Assembly: GCF_034702125.1 (NCBI RefSeq)
Contig: NC_085861.1
Span: 51,765,295-51,829,294, forward strand
Length of the DNA stretch: 64,000 nt
Source: Engraulis encrasicolus
Taxonomy: Eukaryota > Chordata > Actinopteri > Clupeiformes > Engraulidae
Direction: 5' to 3'
In this document: positions 47,831 to 59,275 of the stretch, piece by piece
Layout: each line of letters opens with the position of its first letter
Numbering within the stretch: the stretch's first letter is position 1
Notes under the pieces: generated by a model
The model's database searches: none
What the model was told of the DNA's origin: nothing
The model's input: the letters and a program-made list of their open reading frames with translations, nothing else
Made by a program: the position numbers and the translations under genes

Positions 47831-49978
47831 GGTGTTACAATTAGCTATGACAGTTGAGGAGGAGTATGTTTTTGCCAATTTATCTCCATATTGACAGACA
47901 AACAAACAAACAAAATAATTTGTGTTCTAGGGAGGTGGGTTTGCCTGCTGTTTTTTCTCCTAAAAAAGTGCCAACTTGTTCCCCTGCACTGTTGACCATA
48001 ACACAGTTGAGTAACACGGTTGACTGTTTTGAAAGTGTTTTTGTGCTATTGATCCCTTATGTGTTGGAAAAATCCTATTAATAGACACTAAGGATTATCT
48101 AAGGAGAAGGAAGTCTTGTGTAAGAAGGGTGGCTAAATTCAAATCAGACGTTACAGGGATTTATAATGAAAAATGTGTCAGTCTGTATCACAGTGAATCA
48201 TAAAATCCTACTTATGAAGCTCAACAATCACATTTTCTATATCAGTTGCACAGATTAATGACAACATTATTGCTAAGGGACATAAGCACTTTCAAACGTA
48301 TGTTGTTTCAACTCTGTAGTATTTTTTATATATGTTTGAAATGACATAGTATTTGTCCATAACACTGTAGACAAAATAATCAAGCAAATGTTCGCCTTCA
48401 TTAGAGTATTTATCAAATGATTTAAGATTAAGCTTGACAATTCGTTTGTTTGGAAACTTAAATATATACACTATGTAAACATCTAGGTCATTTAGTTGAA
48501 AAAAAATACTGATAATTTACATTTTGCTTTTGACAAAAGCGCAGGCGAATCGTAGAATCACTCATATCATGAACTGATAGAATATATAAATTAATGAAAC
48601 ATTTAAGCAGGACTTGAAAAAACAGGCTAATTCTATACTGAATAGACCTATGGGCAGACTAACTGGCATTTCTCCAAAACGAGTTCGCTAATAAATTATG
48701 GTTTCATTTAGAAGTTAAAAAATACCTCGTTTTCAACCCAAAGACCCTCATTGATCTACCAGCGAAATATTGAGTAATTTTGGGCTTGTTAAATGGCTGT
48801 GTGATTTGGTCATTCGGGTGGTCAACTTCATCGTTGCTAGAGCTTTACATGATCGGCAGTTCAACACACTGATGGAGGAAGTTGGGAATACTTACCCTGG
48901 TCTGTTTTGCATAGCAATAAGTGCATTCGAGTAGTCGTCAACGCATGCATGCGCATTTAGACAGCAATGCATGACGGTTCGATTTCCTGTCAAACTTCGA
49001 AATTTCGGTGATGTTGCGTCGACGAGGTGACATGTCACGTGGTGTCAAACTATCACGGGATGAATGCGACTGCAGTCAGATCTTGCAACCTTTGCAGTTG
49101 CTTATCCCCTTCAACACTCGCCTGCAGACTGCCTCCGAGGTCACGCGCCCATGAACTGGTTGGTCAACAACTCACTCGTGTGTATACGAGTCTGGTCTCA
49201 CACCCCTACACAAGTTTGCGCAGGTCCCCACTTCAGCTCCTCCTCACTGCCTGTCCCCCCACTCCACACATGTGGTGTGTTAGTATAGCAAACTGGTACA
49301 AGCTCATCGTCTCGTTCATATTTGTGGCCGACTTTGAATGCACTGTATTTAATAACACCCACATCGTGACATCAAGTTCTCGCTCACGTGCTTCGTCAAT
49401 GTTGGTCGACAGCAACAAAGTCGTATGGGGCTAATGTCTGGTGGTTATCACGAGGAAAGATTTTCAACCAGTTGGCCCCTGCCTGAGTGAAATCCGAACT
49501 TTCCTGGAAAAAGGTGTCGAGTAGTGTTGCCAGATGTGTCTGATCAAATCCCGCCCAAAAGGTTAAAAAAAAAAAAAGCCAAAATGTGCTAAATTCCGCC
49601 TAATTTCAACAAATTGCATTGATTTCTATGGGCACAAAACTGCAGAAAGAAACGCCAAATGGCCAGTTTTCACCTGCAGATGGCCATCCTAGGTAGGACA
49701 ATTCTGGCAACACTGGTGTCGAGCATCCTGAGCTGACTCTTGCCATCTGATATGCTCTCGCATGGGTGGGTGAGGAATGGGAACGCCCCAGCATGACGTA
49801 GTCGAACGTTTTTGATTTTCTTCTCATTATTCTTTGTGTATGTTCTCGCATGTATAAGTATTCTTATTGATATTTCAGCATGGATTGCGAACTTTGCGGA
49901 GAAAACTACAAGTTTATAAGCCAACGTCTTAAAAACGGACATGATATAAGAAATGAAGATGAACTACATTTTCTAGAT
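47831..49978. other. no gene seen
   Basis: The plus-strand open frame at 49027-49434 lies in a moderately CpG-rich stretch but has no recognisable domain or splice context. Confidence 0.4.
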
Positions 49979-50291
49979 CAGGGGTCCCCAACCTTTCTGG
50001 GTCTGAGGGCTACTGAGTGCTACTCGAGTGCTACCAAGGGCTACTCGAGAGCTACTTGTTTGTTCAAAATCCTCGACTCATGTCTTGAGATAATTCCCAA
50101 ATCACACCATGATTGATTGATGAATGAATGATAATTTGCTTATAGGTTATAAAGAAATAATCTCATATTTAAACTAAGAAAAACATTAACTGTGACTGAA
50201 ATCTTGTAGTCATCACTGTTTACTAACATCCTTGGTGGGCACATCCTAGAGGGCTACCTGGCGCCCGCGGGCACCACGTTGGTGACATCTG
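49979..50291. mobile_element. hAT-like MITE, about 313 bp
   Basis: It starts CAGGGGTCCCCAACC and ends ..CGTTGGTGACATCTG, a degraded inverse. GGGCTACT repeats and GGCGCCCGCGGGCACC lie inside. The flanking 8-mers no longer match. Confidence 0.75.
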
Positions 50292-50364
50292 CGTCTTGAC
50301 TGAGAGTTGTTGTTTTGTTTTTACAATATTGTATCAGCTTAATGTCATTTGAACATTTGATGCT

Positions 50365-50640
50365 AGTTTATTTTGCACCTGTGGCCTAGTGGTAAGGGAG
50401 GTGGAATTAAAGTGATACTGTCCCATTTTCCATCTCTCTTTGAGTTAAATAAGTTATATTTACCTCTCTCCCGTTAATGCAGCCGCTCCCTGTGTCTGGC
50501 GGCACAGCTTATTAGCATATTTCATCGCAACTGCGATTTCCAAGGATGATTTAACCCACTGGAGTCTAAGGCCTCTCAGAGGCTTTGAGGCAGTTTGCAA
50601 AACATTGTTTTTATCAAGTATTTAAACTAACTGTAAACAT
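50365..50640. mobile_element. truncated SINE head followed by a MITE left end
   Basis: GTGGCCTAGTGGTAAGGGAG is a tRNA A-box SINE head. It is cut by TTAAAGTGATACTGTCCCAT, a left end typical of a fish MITE family. The right end of that MITE was not identified. Confidence 0.45.
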
Positions 50641-50654
50641 CTTTACAAACTGAT

Positions 50655-51360
50655 TGTAGAATACGAGAGCTCAAACTATTTCTGGATGAGGATGCATTGC
50701 TCAGTGTTGGAGGACGGCTACAGCATTCTGATCTCACACCGAGATGGTGGTGCGGAATCAACATGGCGAAATTATGCCATGCAGGTGTTCAAAACAATTT
50801 AGTGCAGACTAGAGAGAAATATTGGATTCTGAAGGCATGGCAGGTAGTGAGGAAGGTTGTGTCCGGCTGTGTACTTTGCAGGAAATTCAAGGCAAGACTA
50901 CTGACAGACTACTGCACCGTTGCGAAGGGACAGAATAACAGAATCACCACCGTTCCAAGTTACCGACGTGAACTTCGCCGGGCTATGTGAAGATCCAGAG
51001 CTCAATGGCAAAGGCGTACATAGCACTGTTCACGTGTGCTGTAACACGAGCAATCCACTTAGAGTTGGTCTCAGACATGTCCACGGAGCACTTCTTACTC
51101 GCTCTATAACAATTCATCTCCAGAAGAGGATTATGCAACGCCAGTTAGAGAGAAGAGTCCAGTAATCACAAACGCGAGGTTCAAGTTAAATGTGGTGTTT
51201 AATGATAGCCACCGGGTGAACAGTACAGCAATAAGCCCGACCGGTCTATATCCGGCCGGCTGGTTACGTCATCATCACAGGTAACATACTACTAACACTC
51301 CTGGCGCAAGGTGATCTATTCAGACAATGCCAAGACGTTCAAAAGAACAGATAAAGCTAA
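50655..51360 (+). pseudogene. BEL/Pao retrotransposon integrase relic
   Basis: The frame IRELKLFLDED..LLSVGGRLQHSDL is the usual lead-in to BEL/Pao integrase. It is followed by the zinc-binding HHCC remnant (LCHAGVQNNLVQ...CVLCRKFKARL) and the catalytic-core stretch [30 protein letters not shown], with SDNAKTFKR near 51315. About 15 residues are missing near 50740, several frameshifts and at least one stop are present, and 51148-51300 is a foreign insert. No intact retrotransposon or LTR pair is visible. Confidence 0.88.
51148..51300. mobile_element. 150-bp insert within the BEL/Pao relic
   Basis: The integrase frame is interrupted after GLCNA and resumes at KVIYSDNAKTFKR. The intervening sequence includes GACCGGTCTATATCCGGCCGG and is not integrase. 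It could be a solo-LTR or SINE fragment. Confidence 0.5.
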
Positions 51361-52378
51361 GGACTGTCTCATCCATGTTGATTTTAGTGAGAATTTGAAC
51401 TGTAAATACGGCAAAGAAATTCGGTCTGTGCATTTTAGGGGTCACACCAACAGGCCAATCTCCACACTGGAGTTCTATATGTGCAGTAACAGCCCCCCTT
51501 GTCCTTTGCGACCATCTCCCCCAGCAGACGCCATGATCCAGTGGCCATATGGGCTCATCTGGACCCCATCCTTGACATGGTGCAAGGGGAATATGCTGAT
51601 GTTAAAAACCTGCATTTTTTTCTCGGGCCAGCAACACAGTACAAACAAAAGGGCAACTTCTACATGATTGGCATGGAACCTCACTAAAGAGGCTTCCAAA
51701 CAACAACTTGGAATTTTTTTTGAAGCGGACCATGGGAAGGGTGCCACGGAAGGGACATTGAGGACGCAAGAGCTCTTTATGAAGCTTTGGTACATTCTGG
51801 TACAGGAGTGAGAGTTTTCTACGTGACCGATGAAGATGTGGAGAAAAGGGCGAAGAAAATGAAGCAGATTCCTCTTTCAGCCATAAAGGGTACAATGAAA
51901 CTTCACCAGGTTTTGGGCTTGACACCTGGAAACCTGAAATTCAGCGATATTAGTTGATTCTGCCAGGCAGGTGAGCATGCTACAATCTGCAGTCTGTTCC
52001 ACCAACAGGGAAAGGAAAGTCAGAGCCACAAATACACCGGCCACATGTGATTGAGGACCATCACTGCGGGCAGTGGTGCATGTTGAATTATGATGGGCAT
52101 CCATATCCTGGAATCATCCTGATGGTGGAGAACCACAACATCAAAATCAAGTGTATGCACCGGTCAGGCAGGTATGACCTGAATCGGTTCTACTGGCCCT
52201 CTCCGATTGAAGATGTGAACTGGTACGAAGAAGATCAGGTAATGTACCTAATCCCAGAGCCAGTTGCTGCCTACAAGAGGTTCATTCAGTTGGATGAAAA
52301 GACTTGGGCCTGCAACTACTGGCAAAAAAGTGTGGACTCATCTGTCTTGGAGGAAGCTAACTGCACAAGTTTCATTTA
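51361..52378 (+). pseudogene. relic of a DDE-like, transposon-associated protein
   Basis: Segments in shifting frames read HVDFSENLNCKYGKEI, TISPSRRHDPVAIWAHLDPI, HFFLGPATQYKQKGNFYM, NFFEADHGKG, GVRVFYVTDEDVEKRAKKM and GTMKLHQVLGLTPG. The C-terminal part, YPGIILMVENHNIKIKCMHR with GRYDLNRFYWPSPIEDVNWY, ends at a TAA near 52377. I remember similar uncharacterised proteins in fish genomes. The D in HVDFSEN and the E in FFEADHGKG suggest a DDE nuclease fold, by inference only; where relatives have an acidic SDG, this copy reads FLG. At least three frameshifts and one stop make it non-functional. Confidence 0.7.
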
Positions 52379-53647
52379 AGGGATAATCCGGTGTGAAATG
52401 GCTTACGTTGTGTTAAAGCGTGATGAGCCCTAACTTTTGCCTCATACCTCGCCTCCAAATGTCCCCTGCATTCCGAAGTCCGAGCACTAGTCAAAATTAC
52501 TGAGCTAGGTGAAGTGGGAGCGTACCTATGTTCCCACGCCCCATTGGTCCCACAGCCCATTGGTCCCACGGCCCACTGGTCCCACAGCCCATTGGTCCCA
52601 CAACCCATTGGTCCCACAGCCCATTGGTCCCACGTCACTAAGACTTTTTTTCATTATTTAGGCCCATTGGTCCCACATTGCTTTTTTATTTGAATTTTTA
52701 GGCCCATTGGTCCCACGGGACTCACTAGTTCGACGCCCTTTCGGTACTTACCGCTTACGTCATACGACCCTAAACCTAACCCTAACCCTAACCTTAACCC
52801 TAAACCTAACACTAACCTTAAATCGCTTGTTTGAAATGTTTGATTACCATGTGAAGTACAGAGAGGGCTTCAAACTAGTGGGTCACTTGGTCACACAGCC
52901 CATTGAACTGTTTGTGATGTGGGACCAATGGACTGTGGGACCAACGGACCTAAAATTAAATTAAAAAATCTTAGTGATGTGGGACCAATGGGCTGTGGGA
53001 CCAATGGGCTGTGGGACCATTGGGCCTAATTTTGAAAAAACGCAAAAGTCTTAGCATTGTGGGACCAATGGGCTGTGGGAACATTGGGCTGACCCCGGTG
53101 AAATTTAGCTTCTGCTGTGATGGACCGGCACCTGCCTAGCCATCGTTATAAATCTCTACTTTCCAAAGTTGCTTAAAACTTAATTCCGCAGAGTTGCGGG
53201 GTTGTTGACATGTAAAATGAGGCATAGAGAACTTTGCTAGTGCACAGTTAGTTTACAAACAGGGCCATTTGTAGAGGCTGCGTCACAGCACGGCTTCAGC
53301 TTGCACCACAGGTCTGCAGTTACAGAGGGTTGGCATGCCTGTCTCAAAATCTACACCGTAATGAAAAAACGCTGTTCAAATAAATTTGCTGCGAGACTGT
53401 TTTTCATCACAGAATGCCAGCAGTTGATACAAATCTGAATATGGTATGTAAAGCAATGTTTTGAAATGAAAAGTGTTTCCCACGACACCCCCTTGGACCG
53501 CGCTGTCAGAAGTTGCATGTGGGGTTTTCTGACAGCCAAACGTGGAAGTGGTAACGAGAGGAATCTTTCACTCATTTATGACTCGCACAAGCATCGGCTG
53601 ACTAGGGACCATGATTAATCTAACATTAAATCCTACCTGGAGCCCCT
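52379..53647. mobile_element. Harbinger-like non-autonomous element carrying a nested MITE
   Basis: The ends AGGGATAATCCGG and its weak inverse ..GGAGCCCCT are flanked by TTA (52376-52378 and 53648-53650). It lies immediately after the stop of the DDE-like relic. The foldback MITE at 52516-53096 splits it. Non-coding. Confidence 0.55.
52516..53096 (+). mobile_element. CCAAT-array foldback MITE, copy A
   Basis: The ends GGGAGCGTACCTATGTTCCCAC and ..GTGGGAACATTGGGCTGACCCC are inverted. The flanks GGTGAAGT and GGTGAAAT are an 8-bp TSD with one difference. The left arm holds six 16-bp units CCCATTGGTCCCACAG, and the right arm the same units inverted. Telomere-like CCCTAA/CCTAAC repeats lie in the centre (52768-52822). 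Eight-bp TSDs suggest hAT mobilisation. There is no coding capacity; the Gly-Leu-Trp-Asp-type frames are repeat artefacts. Confidence 0.9.
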
Positions 53648-53884
53648 TTAACCCTCTAGCAACCAGAATTTTTTTTGAATAGGTCGGAATTCTACCAGGA
53701 ATTCTAAGGAAAAATTGACATTTTGGTCATATTTTAAATAATGTCAAATAACTTGAAAAGAAATGAAAAGTGTCAATTACACACTTTCCAATGGTATATC
53801 ATTTATGGATAATTAATTGTTCAGTAGAGTGCCTTTGATGTGGATTAAATGATAAAAAATGTGTTAAAATCCGATATTATCTAG

Positions 53885-53976
53885 GCCTATCTATCTATAT
53901 ATTTAGGCCTATCTATCGATCGATCTCTCTATCCATCTATCTATCTATCCTTCCGTCTATCCATCCACCCATCCAG
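53885..53976. repeat. impure (TCTA)n / (TCCA)n microsatellite
   Basis: Tetramer repeats TCTA, TCGA and TCCA over about 90 bp. Confidence 0.9.
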
Positions 53977-54162
53977 GGTCAAAGTTGAACAATGAACATG
54001 TAACGACAACAAATGTCGTTCACCCAAAAGTCCTGTTTTCAAGCGGTATAACTTTAATGGACTACACTAGCTAATAATGTTTGAACTAAACCATGCCAAA
54101 GACGTGTAAGGATAACCGTAGAAGTGTCCGCGATAGCAGACACAACATGAATGGAGCTCTAA

Positions 54163-56060
54163 AGGGGGATTCATACTTGGCGTGACTGGCGCTAGCCTCC
54201 TTCATACTTCACTCGCGACCTCACTCGCGCCGTCACGTGACCCAAAATGACGTCACACGCCGTGGCGCGAGCTGCCGTGGCGCGACGTCGTGCACCCCAC
54301 ATTTTTTGTAACTTGTCGTGCGCCACCAGCGACCATGCAGGTAGGCAGACAAAGCAGGAGTTGCGAAGAGAGGCTACAACTACTGTAGGCAGTGATGTAC
54401 CCGAACGCGTTCAATGAACGAAAGTTCATGAACGAGTTCATATTTTGAGCGAACGTGAACTGAACGGGCAGTATTTTCTAGATGATGAACGAACTATGAA
54501 CGCGTTCATCTGGAGCGTGAACGTGAACGTTCAGTAGTTCTTCATTCCGTTCATTCCGTAGTTACCAGATTTCATTAATATTCCTGCAGAAACCGCTACT
54601 GAACACAATGTCAGAGAGTCTAATATTATGTCTTATCCATTCTCTCTGACCGCGTCAGACACCATTCTCTCCGACTGTCTTCTCGTGCAAAGAGGCGGGA
54701 CCAAGCAAACAGCAGGCATCGCTCTACTTAAAGTCAGTGCGGTCAGCAACCAGCCAGCAGTGTGCGAGTTTTCTGATTTCCGGTGACTTTTTACATTAAC
54801 GCCTCTAGCGACCGTCTTCTGGGCGTTCGGAATAAGTGTGGAGTGCTCTCGCTTCACTATTTAAGTTAAAATGCGCCGCGCGCAGCACCAGCAACAAGAG
54901 AAAGCTGCCTGCTGGCATGTTGCAGGATGGCAAATTTTGCGCATGGGACAGAGAACAACAGTGTAGGAAAACGTTACTCCACGCACCCGATTTAAGTCCA
55001 GTCCATACAGTAACAGAAAAGAAGTGAAATCGCTCAGCACACAGTGTCTAAACAACAAACACTCTTAAGGACTACAGCCTACTGATAAACCACTCTTAAT
55101 GCAAAACTAAAATACAGTAGACTAATATCTGACAATCTCATTGTTAAAACTAATTTAGGCTTTAGGCCTATACTTTTTTCAACATGAGCTGTGAACTGAA
55201 CAATAAACTAGTAGAAAATTTACTTTCCCAACACTGCAGAAAACACAGTTAAGGACTAGGTCTACTCTCTATTAGGCCTACTAATAATAATAAACCGCTG
55301 CTCTAATGCACAACTAAAATACCGTTAGGCCTATATCCAGCAATGTCATTGTTAACACTAATTAACCCATTAAATAATGGCTATCTGTGAAGCCGGGCTT
55401 TTTCAATGAATTTTGATTATTTTTTTTTTGGTGGGGGGGGGGGATGAACTGAAATGAACTAGTTCATTTATTTTGTGAACTATGAATGAACTAGTTCATT
55501 TTGAAAAAAATATGAACTATGAACGAACTAGTTCATTCTGAGAGCTGTGAACTTGAACTTGAACTAGTTCACGTACAAAATGAACTTTCCCAACACTGAC
55601 TGTAGGCTACTACAGAATGGATCCTGCATCATTTTGAGGATAGTAAAATGTCATAGAGAGTTATTTTATCTTCTCTCTTAAATGTTGTTCAGTGAAACAA
55701 TTGTTTACTTTGTTCAGAAGCACGTTGTGTTCAGCGATCTATTTATAAATTCTGCCGCCAGAACAATGCTCTCACATGGTCTTGGAATGATCTGGCAGTG
55801 TAGGCTACAACAAAAAATATATGTTTCAATGTGGTAAGTCACAAGTCAGACGTTCAGTAGCCCTACAGCAGCCGTGTTTGGCTTTCTATTTTATACATCA
55901 GTAGAACTCATGCTGCGAGTTGCGAAAAATACTGCCGTTTCTCTCATGAACAGCAGAGGGCACTTCCGACAATGCGAGCGAAAGCCTGTTTGAAGTATGA
56001 ATAGTCTGGCGCATTGATGGTTCTCGCGCCAAAGTGCGCACGTGAAGTATGCAGAGCCCT
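54163..56060. mobile_element. Harbinger-like element split by a hAT-like element
   Basis: The left end AGGGGGATTCATACTT and right end AAGTATGCAGAGCCCT are inverted relatives, flanked by TAA on both sides (54160-54162 and 56061-56063). Three-bp TWA duplications are typical of PIF/Harbinger. Without the 1.2-kb insert it would be about 680 bp and non-coding. Confidence 0.72.
54390..55598. mobile_element. hAT-like non-autonomous element with GAACTAGTTC palindromes
   Basis: It starts CAGTGATGTACCCGAACG and ends TGAACTTTCCCAACACTG, with a perfect 8-bp TSD ACTGTAGG (54382-54389 and 55599-55606). The subterminal regions are packed with GAACGNGTTC and GAACTAGTTC palindromes. No transposase frame was recognised inside. 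Confidence 0.88.
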
Positions 56061-56367
56061 TAAGGAAGTTTCCTCCCAATTTGGCACAGGTAAGACGCGC
56101 CAGGCATCACCGACTAACACGGAATTTAAGTGCTACAAACACCACGTTGGTAGGCTATTATTGGAAGTTAGCATTCAACTCAACGTCTTCACGCACATTT
56201 TTATGAAGGACAATGAAGGACTGCTTTGTCAAAGCTGACACGCAAAATGAGTAGCCTATCATGCTGCGCTTCCTTCATGCGCCTGTTACGCAGAGTTGTC
56301 GCTGTTCGTTGTTCCAGGAAACTAAAGCCGGGCATACACTGTGCGATATTTTCACTCGTGGGTCTTA

Positions 56368-57536
56368 AGCTGGGCTTACACTGTGCGACTTTTGCCCCGA
56401 TTTGGCACTCGCACGACTTTTTGAGAGTCGGGCCGATTTCTTGCTCAATCGCAGGCCAATCGTGAGTCTTGCATCGTGCAGTGTACATGGGGTAACGACA
56501 AGCGATTTCGCCTCACGATCGTGCAATCGCAGGGTCGCAAGAAAATCAAAACGGTTTGAAATTCTGGTCGTGGCTCGTGCGTAAATCGCACAGTTAAAGC
56601 GGGGTCAGCCCAATGTTCCCACGGCCCATTGGTCCCACAGCCCATTGGTCCCACATTGCTAAGACTTTTGCGTTTTTTCAAAATTAGGTCCAATGGTCCC
56701 ACAGCCCATTGGTCCCACATCACTAAGATTTTTTAATTTAATTTTCGGTCCGTTGGTCCCACAGTCCATTGGTCCCACATCACAAACACAATGGGCTGTG
56801 GAACCAAGGGACCCACTAGTTTGACGCCATCTCGGTACTTCACATGGTAATCAAACATTTCAAACAAGCAATTTAAGGTTAGGTTTATGGTTAAGGTTAG
56901 GGTTAGGTTTAAGGTAAGGGTTAGGGTTAGGTTTAGGGTTAAGGTTAGGATTAGGGTTTAGGTTTAGGTTAAGTTTAGGGTCGTATGACGTAAGCGGTAA
57001 ATACCGAAAGGGCGTCGAATTAGTGAGTCCCGTGGGACCAATGGGCCTAAAAATTCAAATAAAAAAGCAATGTGGGACCAATGGGCTGTGGGACCAATGG
57101 GCTGTGGGACCAATGGGCCTAAATAATGAAAAAAAGTCTTAGTGATGTGGGACCAATGGGCTGTGGGACCAATGGGTTGTGGGACCAGTGGGCCGTGGGA
57201 CCAATGGGGCGTGGGAACATTGGTACGCTCCCGTTAAAGCAGTGGTACGACCCGATTTGACACTTCACATGCACAAATGAATAGGGCCGTGCGATTCGCT
57301 GTTGAGCGCGACCTCATCTCCACCTCAGGTGCGCATGTTCCCTCCTCTGCAGACCGGGGAAACATGCCTGTCGGGTCGTAAGGTGGAAGCATTTCGCTCG
57401 CATCCGACTGTCGGCTCGTGTAGTGTGAGGACGTGAGTCGTGAGTTTTGAACTTTTAAACAGTGAAATTCCATCGTGCTGTGTGAGCAGAAGCTTAAGAC
57501 CCACGAGTGAAAATATCGCACAGTGTATGCCCGGCT
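56368..57536 (+). mobile_element. Harbinger-like MITE E1 (inner copy, itself split)
   Basis: TIRs AGCTGGGCTTACACTGTGCG and ..CGCACAGTGTATGCCCGGCT are flanked by TTA duplications at 56365-56367 and 57537-57539, the target within E2. The CCAAT-array MITE B interrupts it at 56601-57232. Without MITE B it is about 530 bp. There is no coding capacity; frames across it mirror those in E2. Confidence 0.9.
56601..57232 (-). mobile_element. CCAAT-array foldback MITE, copy B
   Basis: Same family as copy A in reverse orientation, with a perfect 8-bp TSD GTTAAAGC (56593-56600 and 57233-57240). It carries the longest telomere-like array, TTAGGG/TTAGGT units at about 56875-56980. Confidence 0.94.
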
Positions 57537-58037
57537 TTAAGCTTCTGCTCACACTGCACGATGGAATTTCACTGTTTAAAAGTTCACAGCTCACGACTCA
57601 CGTCCTCACACTACACGAGCCGACAGTCAGATGCGAGCGAAATGCTTCCACCGTACGACGCGACAGGCATGTTTCCCCGGTCTGCAGAGGAGGGAACATG
57701 CGCACCTGAGGTGGAGATGAGGTCGCGCTCAATAGCGAATCCCATGGCACAATTCATTTGTGCATGTGAAGTGTCAAATCGGGTCGTAGCACTGCTTTAA
57801 CTGTGCGATTTACGCACGAGCCACGACCAGAATTTCAAACCGTTTTGATTTTCTTGCAACCCTGCGATTGCACGATCGTGAGGCGAAATCGCTTCTCGTT
57901 ACTCCATGTACACTGCACGACGCAAGACTCACGATTGACCTGCGATTGAGCAAGAAATCGGCCCGATTCTCAAAAAGTCGTGCGAGTGCCAAATCGAGGC
58001 AAAATCGGTGCAAAAGTCGCACAGTGTAAGCCCAGCT

Positions 58038-58691
58038 TTAGAATGATCCAATCCATCCAGATGCCTCAAAGATTCGAGTTAAGTACCTCTACTTGTGAGC
58101 AGTGTTGCCAGCTTAGGATGGCCGTGTGCACATCTTGCATACTCCTGCCATTAAGATGCCTGAAACCGTAATCATAAGGTGTGCTTAAATTATGTAAATA
58201 TGTATGTGTGAAAATCGAAAATGCTTCTGGAGTTTCACGGACTATATTTTGACAAGGAAAAATGAGGAGCCATTGTAAAAACACATCCCACTAAATTACA
58301 TGCATACACAAATTCAGTACAAAAACAGAATACTGTGTGTACATTATGTGTTATCTTCCACCTTAATTAATGTTACAATGTTCCGCCTTAGTTAATTTAT
58401 TGTGTTTTGGGTGTAATTTAGGCCTAGGCCTTTATCATGACATTTATTCATTAAATGTTCATGATATGATGGTCCCTAAAGTGTTAAGAAATATTAAATG
58501 TTAGAAATGTTAGATTTACATTTATAGTGGCAGTTCCTTATTCTTAACAATGACATAATGGGCAAGCACATGGCTGAGTTCTTCAGAATAGGAAAAATAC
58601 CTTGACCTTGACATTGACCTTGAACTTTTAAGGACTATACTGACACAAATAATCATAGTAATATCAGCAAATAACTCCTCATGCCATAATT
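58038..58691. other. no gene seen
   Basis: AT-rich sequence between two mobile elements. Nothing was recognised. Confidence 0.4.
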
Positions 58692-59020
58692 CAGGGTTTC
58701 CCAAACTGTGGTGCGTGCACCCCTAGGGGTGCGCGGCCTGCCACAAGGGGGTGCGCAAGCTGAATAGAGCAATGGTTGATATGTGTGTTTTTTATCCAAC
58801 ATTAATGAACACAGGGTACTTTTAATTGTTTGGTGAATTGTATGCTGGACGGATCCATCTGAAGTGTAATTTATAACTCCTAGACTTGTCATGCAACACG
58901 CTCCATTGTAATGATGGCAGAAAAAACTTTGGGCGGCTGTGCAACATTCACTTAGGGGGTGCGCGAACCACATTGAAATGTAAAACGGGGTGCGCAGGGA
59001 AAAAAGTTTGGGAACTGCTG
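58692..59020. mobile_element. hAT-like MITE, 329 bp
   Basis: TIRs CAGGGTTTCCCAAACTGTGG and ..AAAAGTTTGGGAACTGCTG, with a perfect 8-bp TSD CCATAATT (58684-58691 and 59021-59028). GGGGTGCGCG motifs lie inside. Confidence 0.93.
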
Positions 59021-59112
59021 CCATAATTGATCATTTGTCTCTCATTTTTACAATGGAAGTCTACTTACGTTCATCAGAATAGCAAATTTGACCTTGGCAA
59101 TGACCCTTTTAA

Positions 59113-59275
59113 CCTTTAAGAGTGTGGGTTTTTGAGCATTCTATAAAAAGAATGCGTTCTATAACAATGCAAGATTCTACAATTCCATATTTTATTGAAT
59201 GACGCCCAAAATTCTATAGAACTTTCACTGCCCGAACATTCCCGTCACACCGGTGTGACGGTACACTCTTAAAGG
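59113..59275. mobile_element. piggyBac-like MITE, 163 bp
   Basis: TIRs CCTTTAAGAGTGT and ACACTCTTAAAGG sit between TTAA duplications (59109-59112 and 59276-59279). A 20-bp perfect palindrome, CCGTCACACCGGTGTGACGG, lies at 59242-59261. Confidence 0.88.

Larger units (their letters stand above)
56326..58037 (-). mobile_element. Harbinger-like MITE E2 (outer copy, split)
   Basis: It runs from AGCCGGGCATACACTGTGCG to ..CACAGTGTAAGCCCAGCT. After 42 bp it is interrupted by copy E1 in the opposite orientation and resumes at 57540. Flanks are TAA and TTA. Without insertions it would be about 540 bp. Opposed copies make this region a large palindrome. Confidence 0.88.

Noticed and set aside
49027..49434. 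135-residue plus-strand open frame in a CpG-richer stretch
   Set aside because: No domain, signal peptide or splice context; the opposite strand is equally open over part of it.
52768..52822. True telomere or chromosome-fusion site
   Set aside because: The CCCTAA-like units are short, impure and lie inside a MITE; the same arrangement recurs in copy B.
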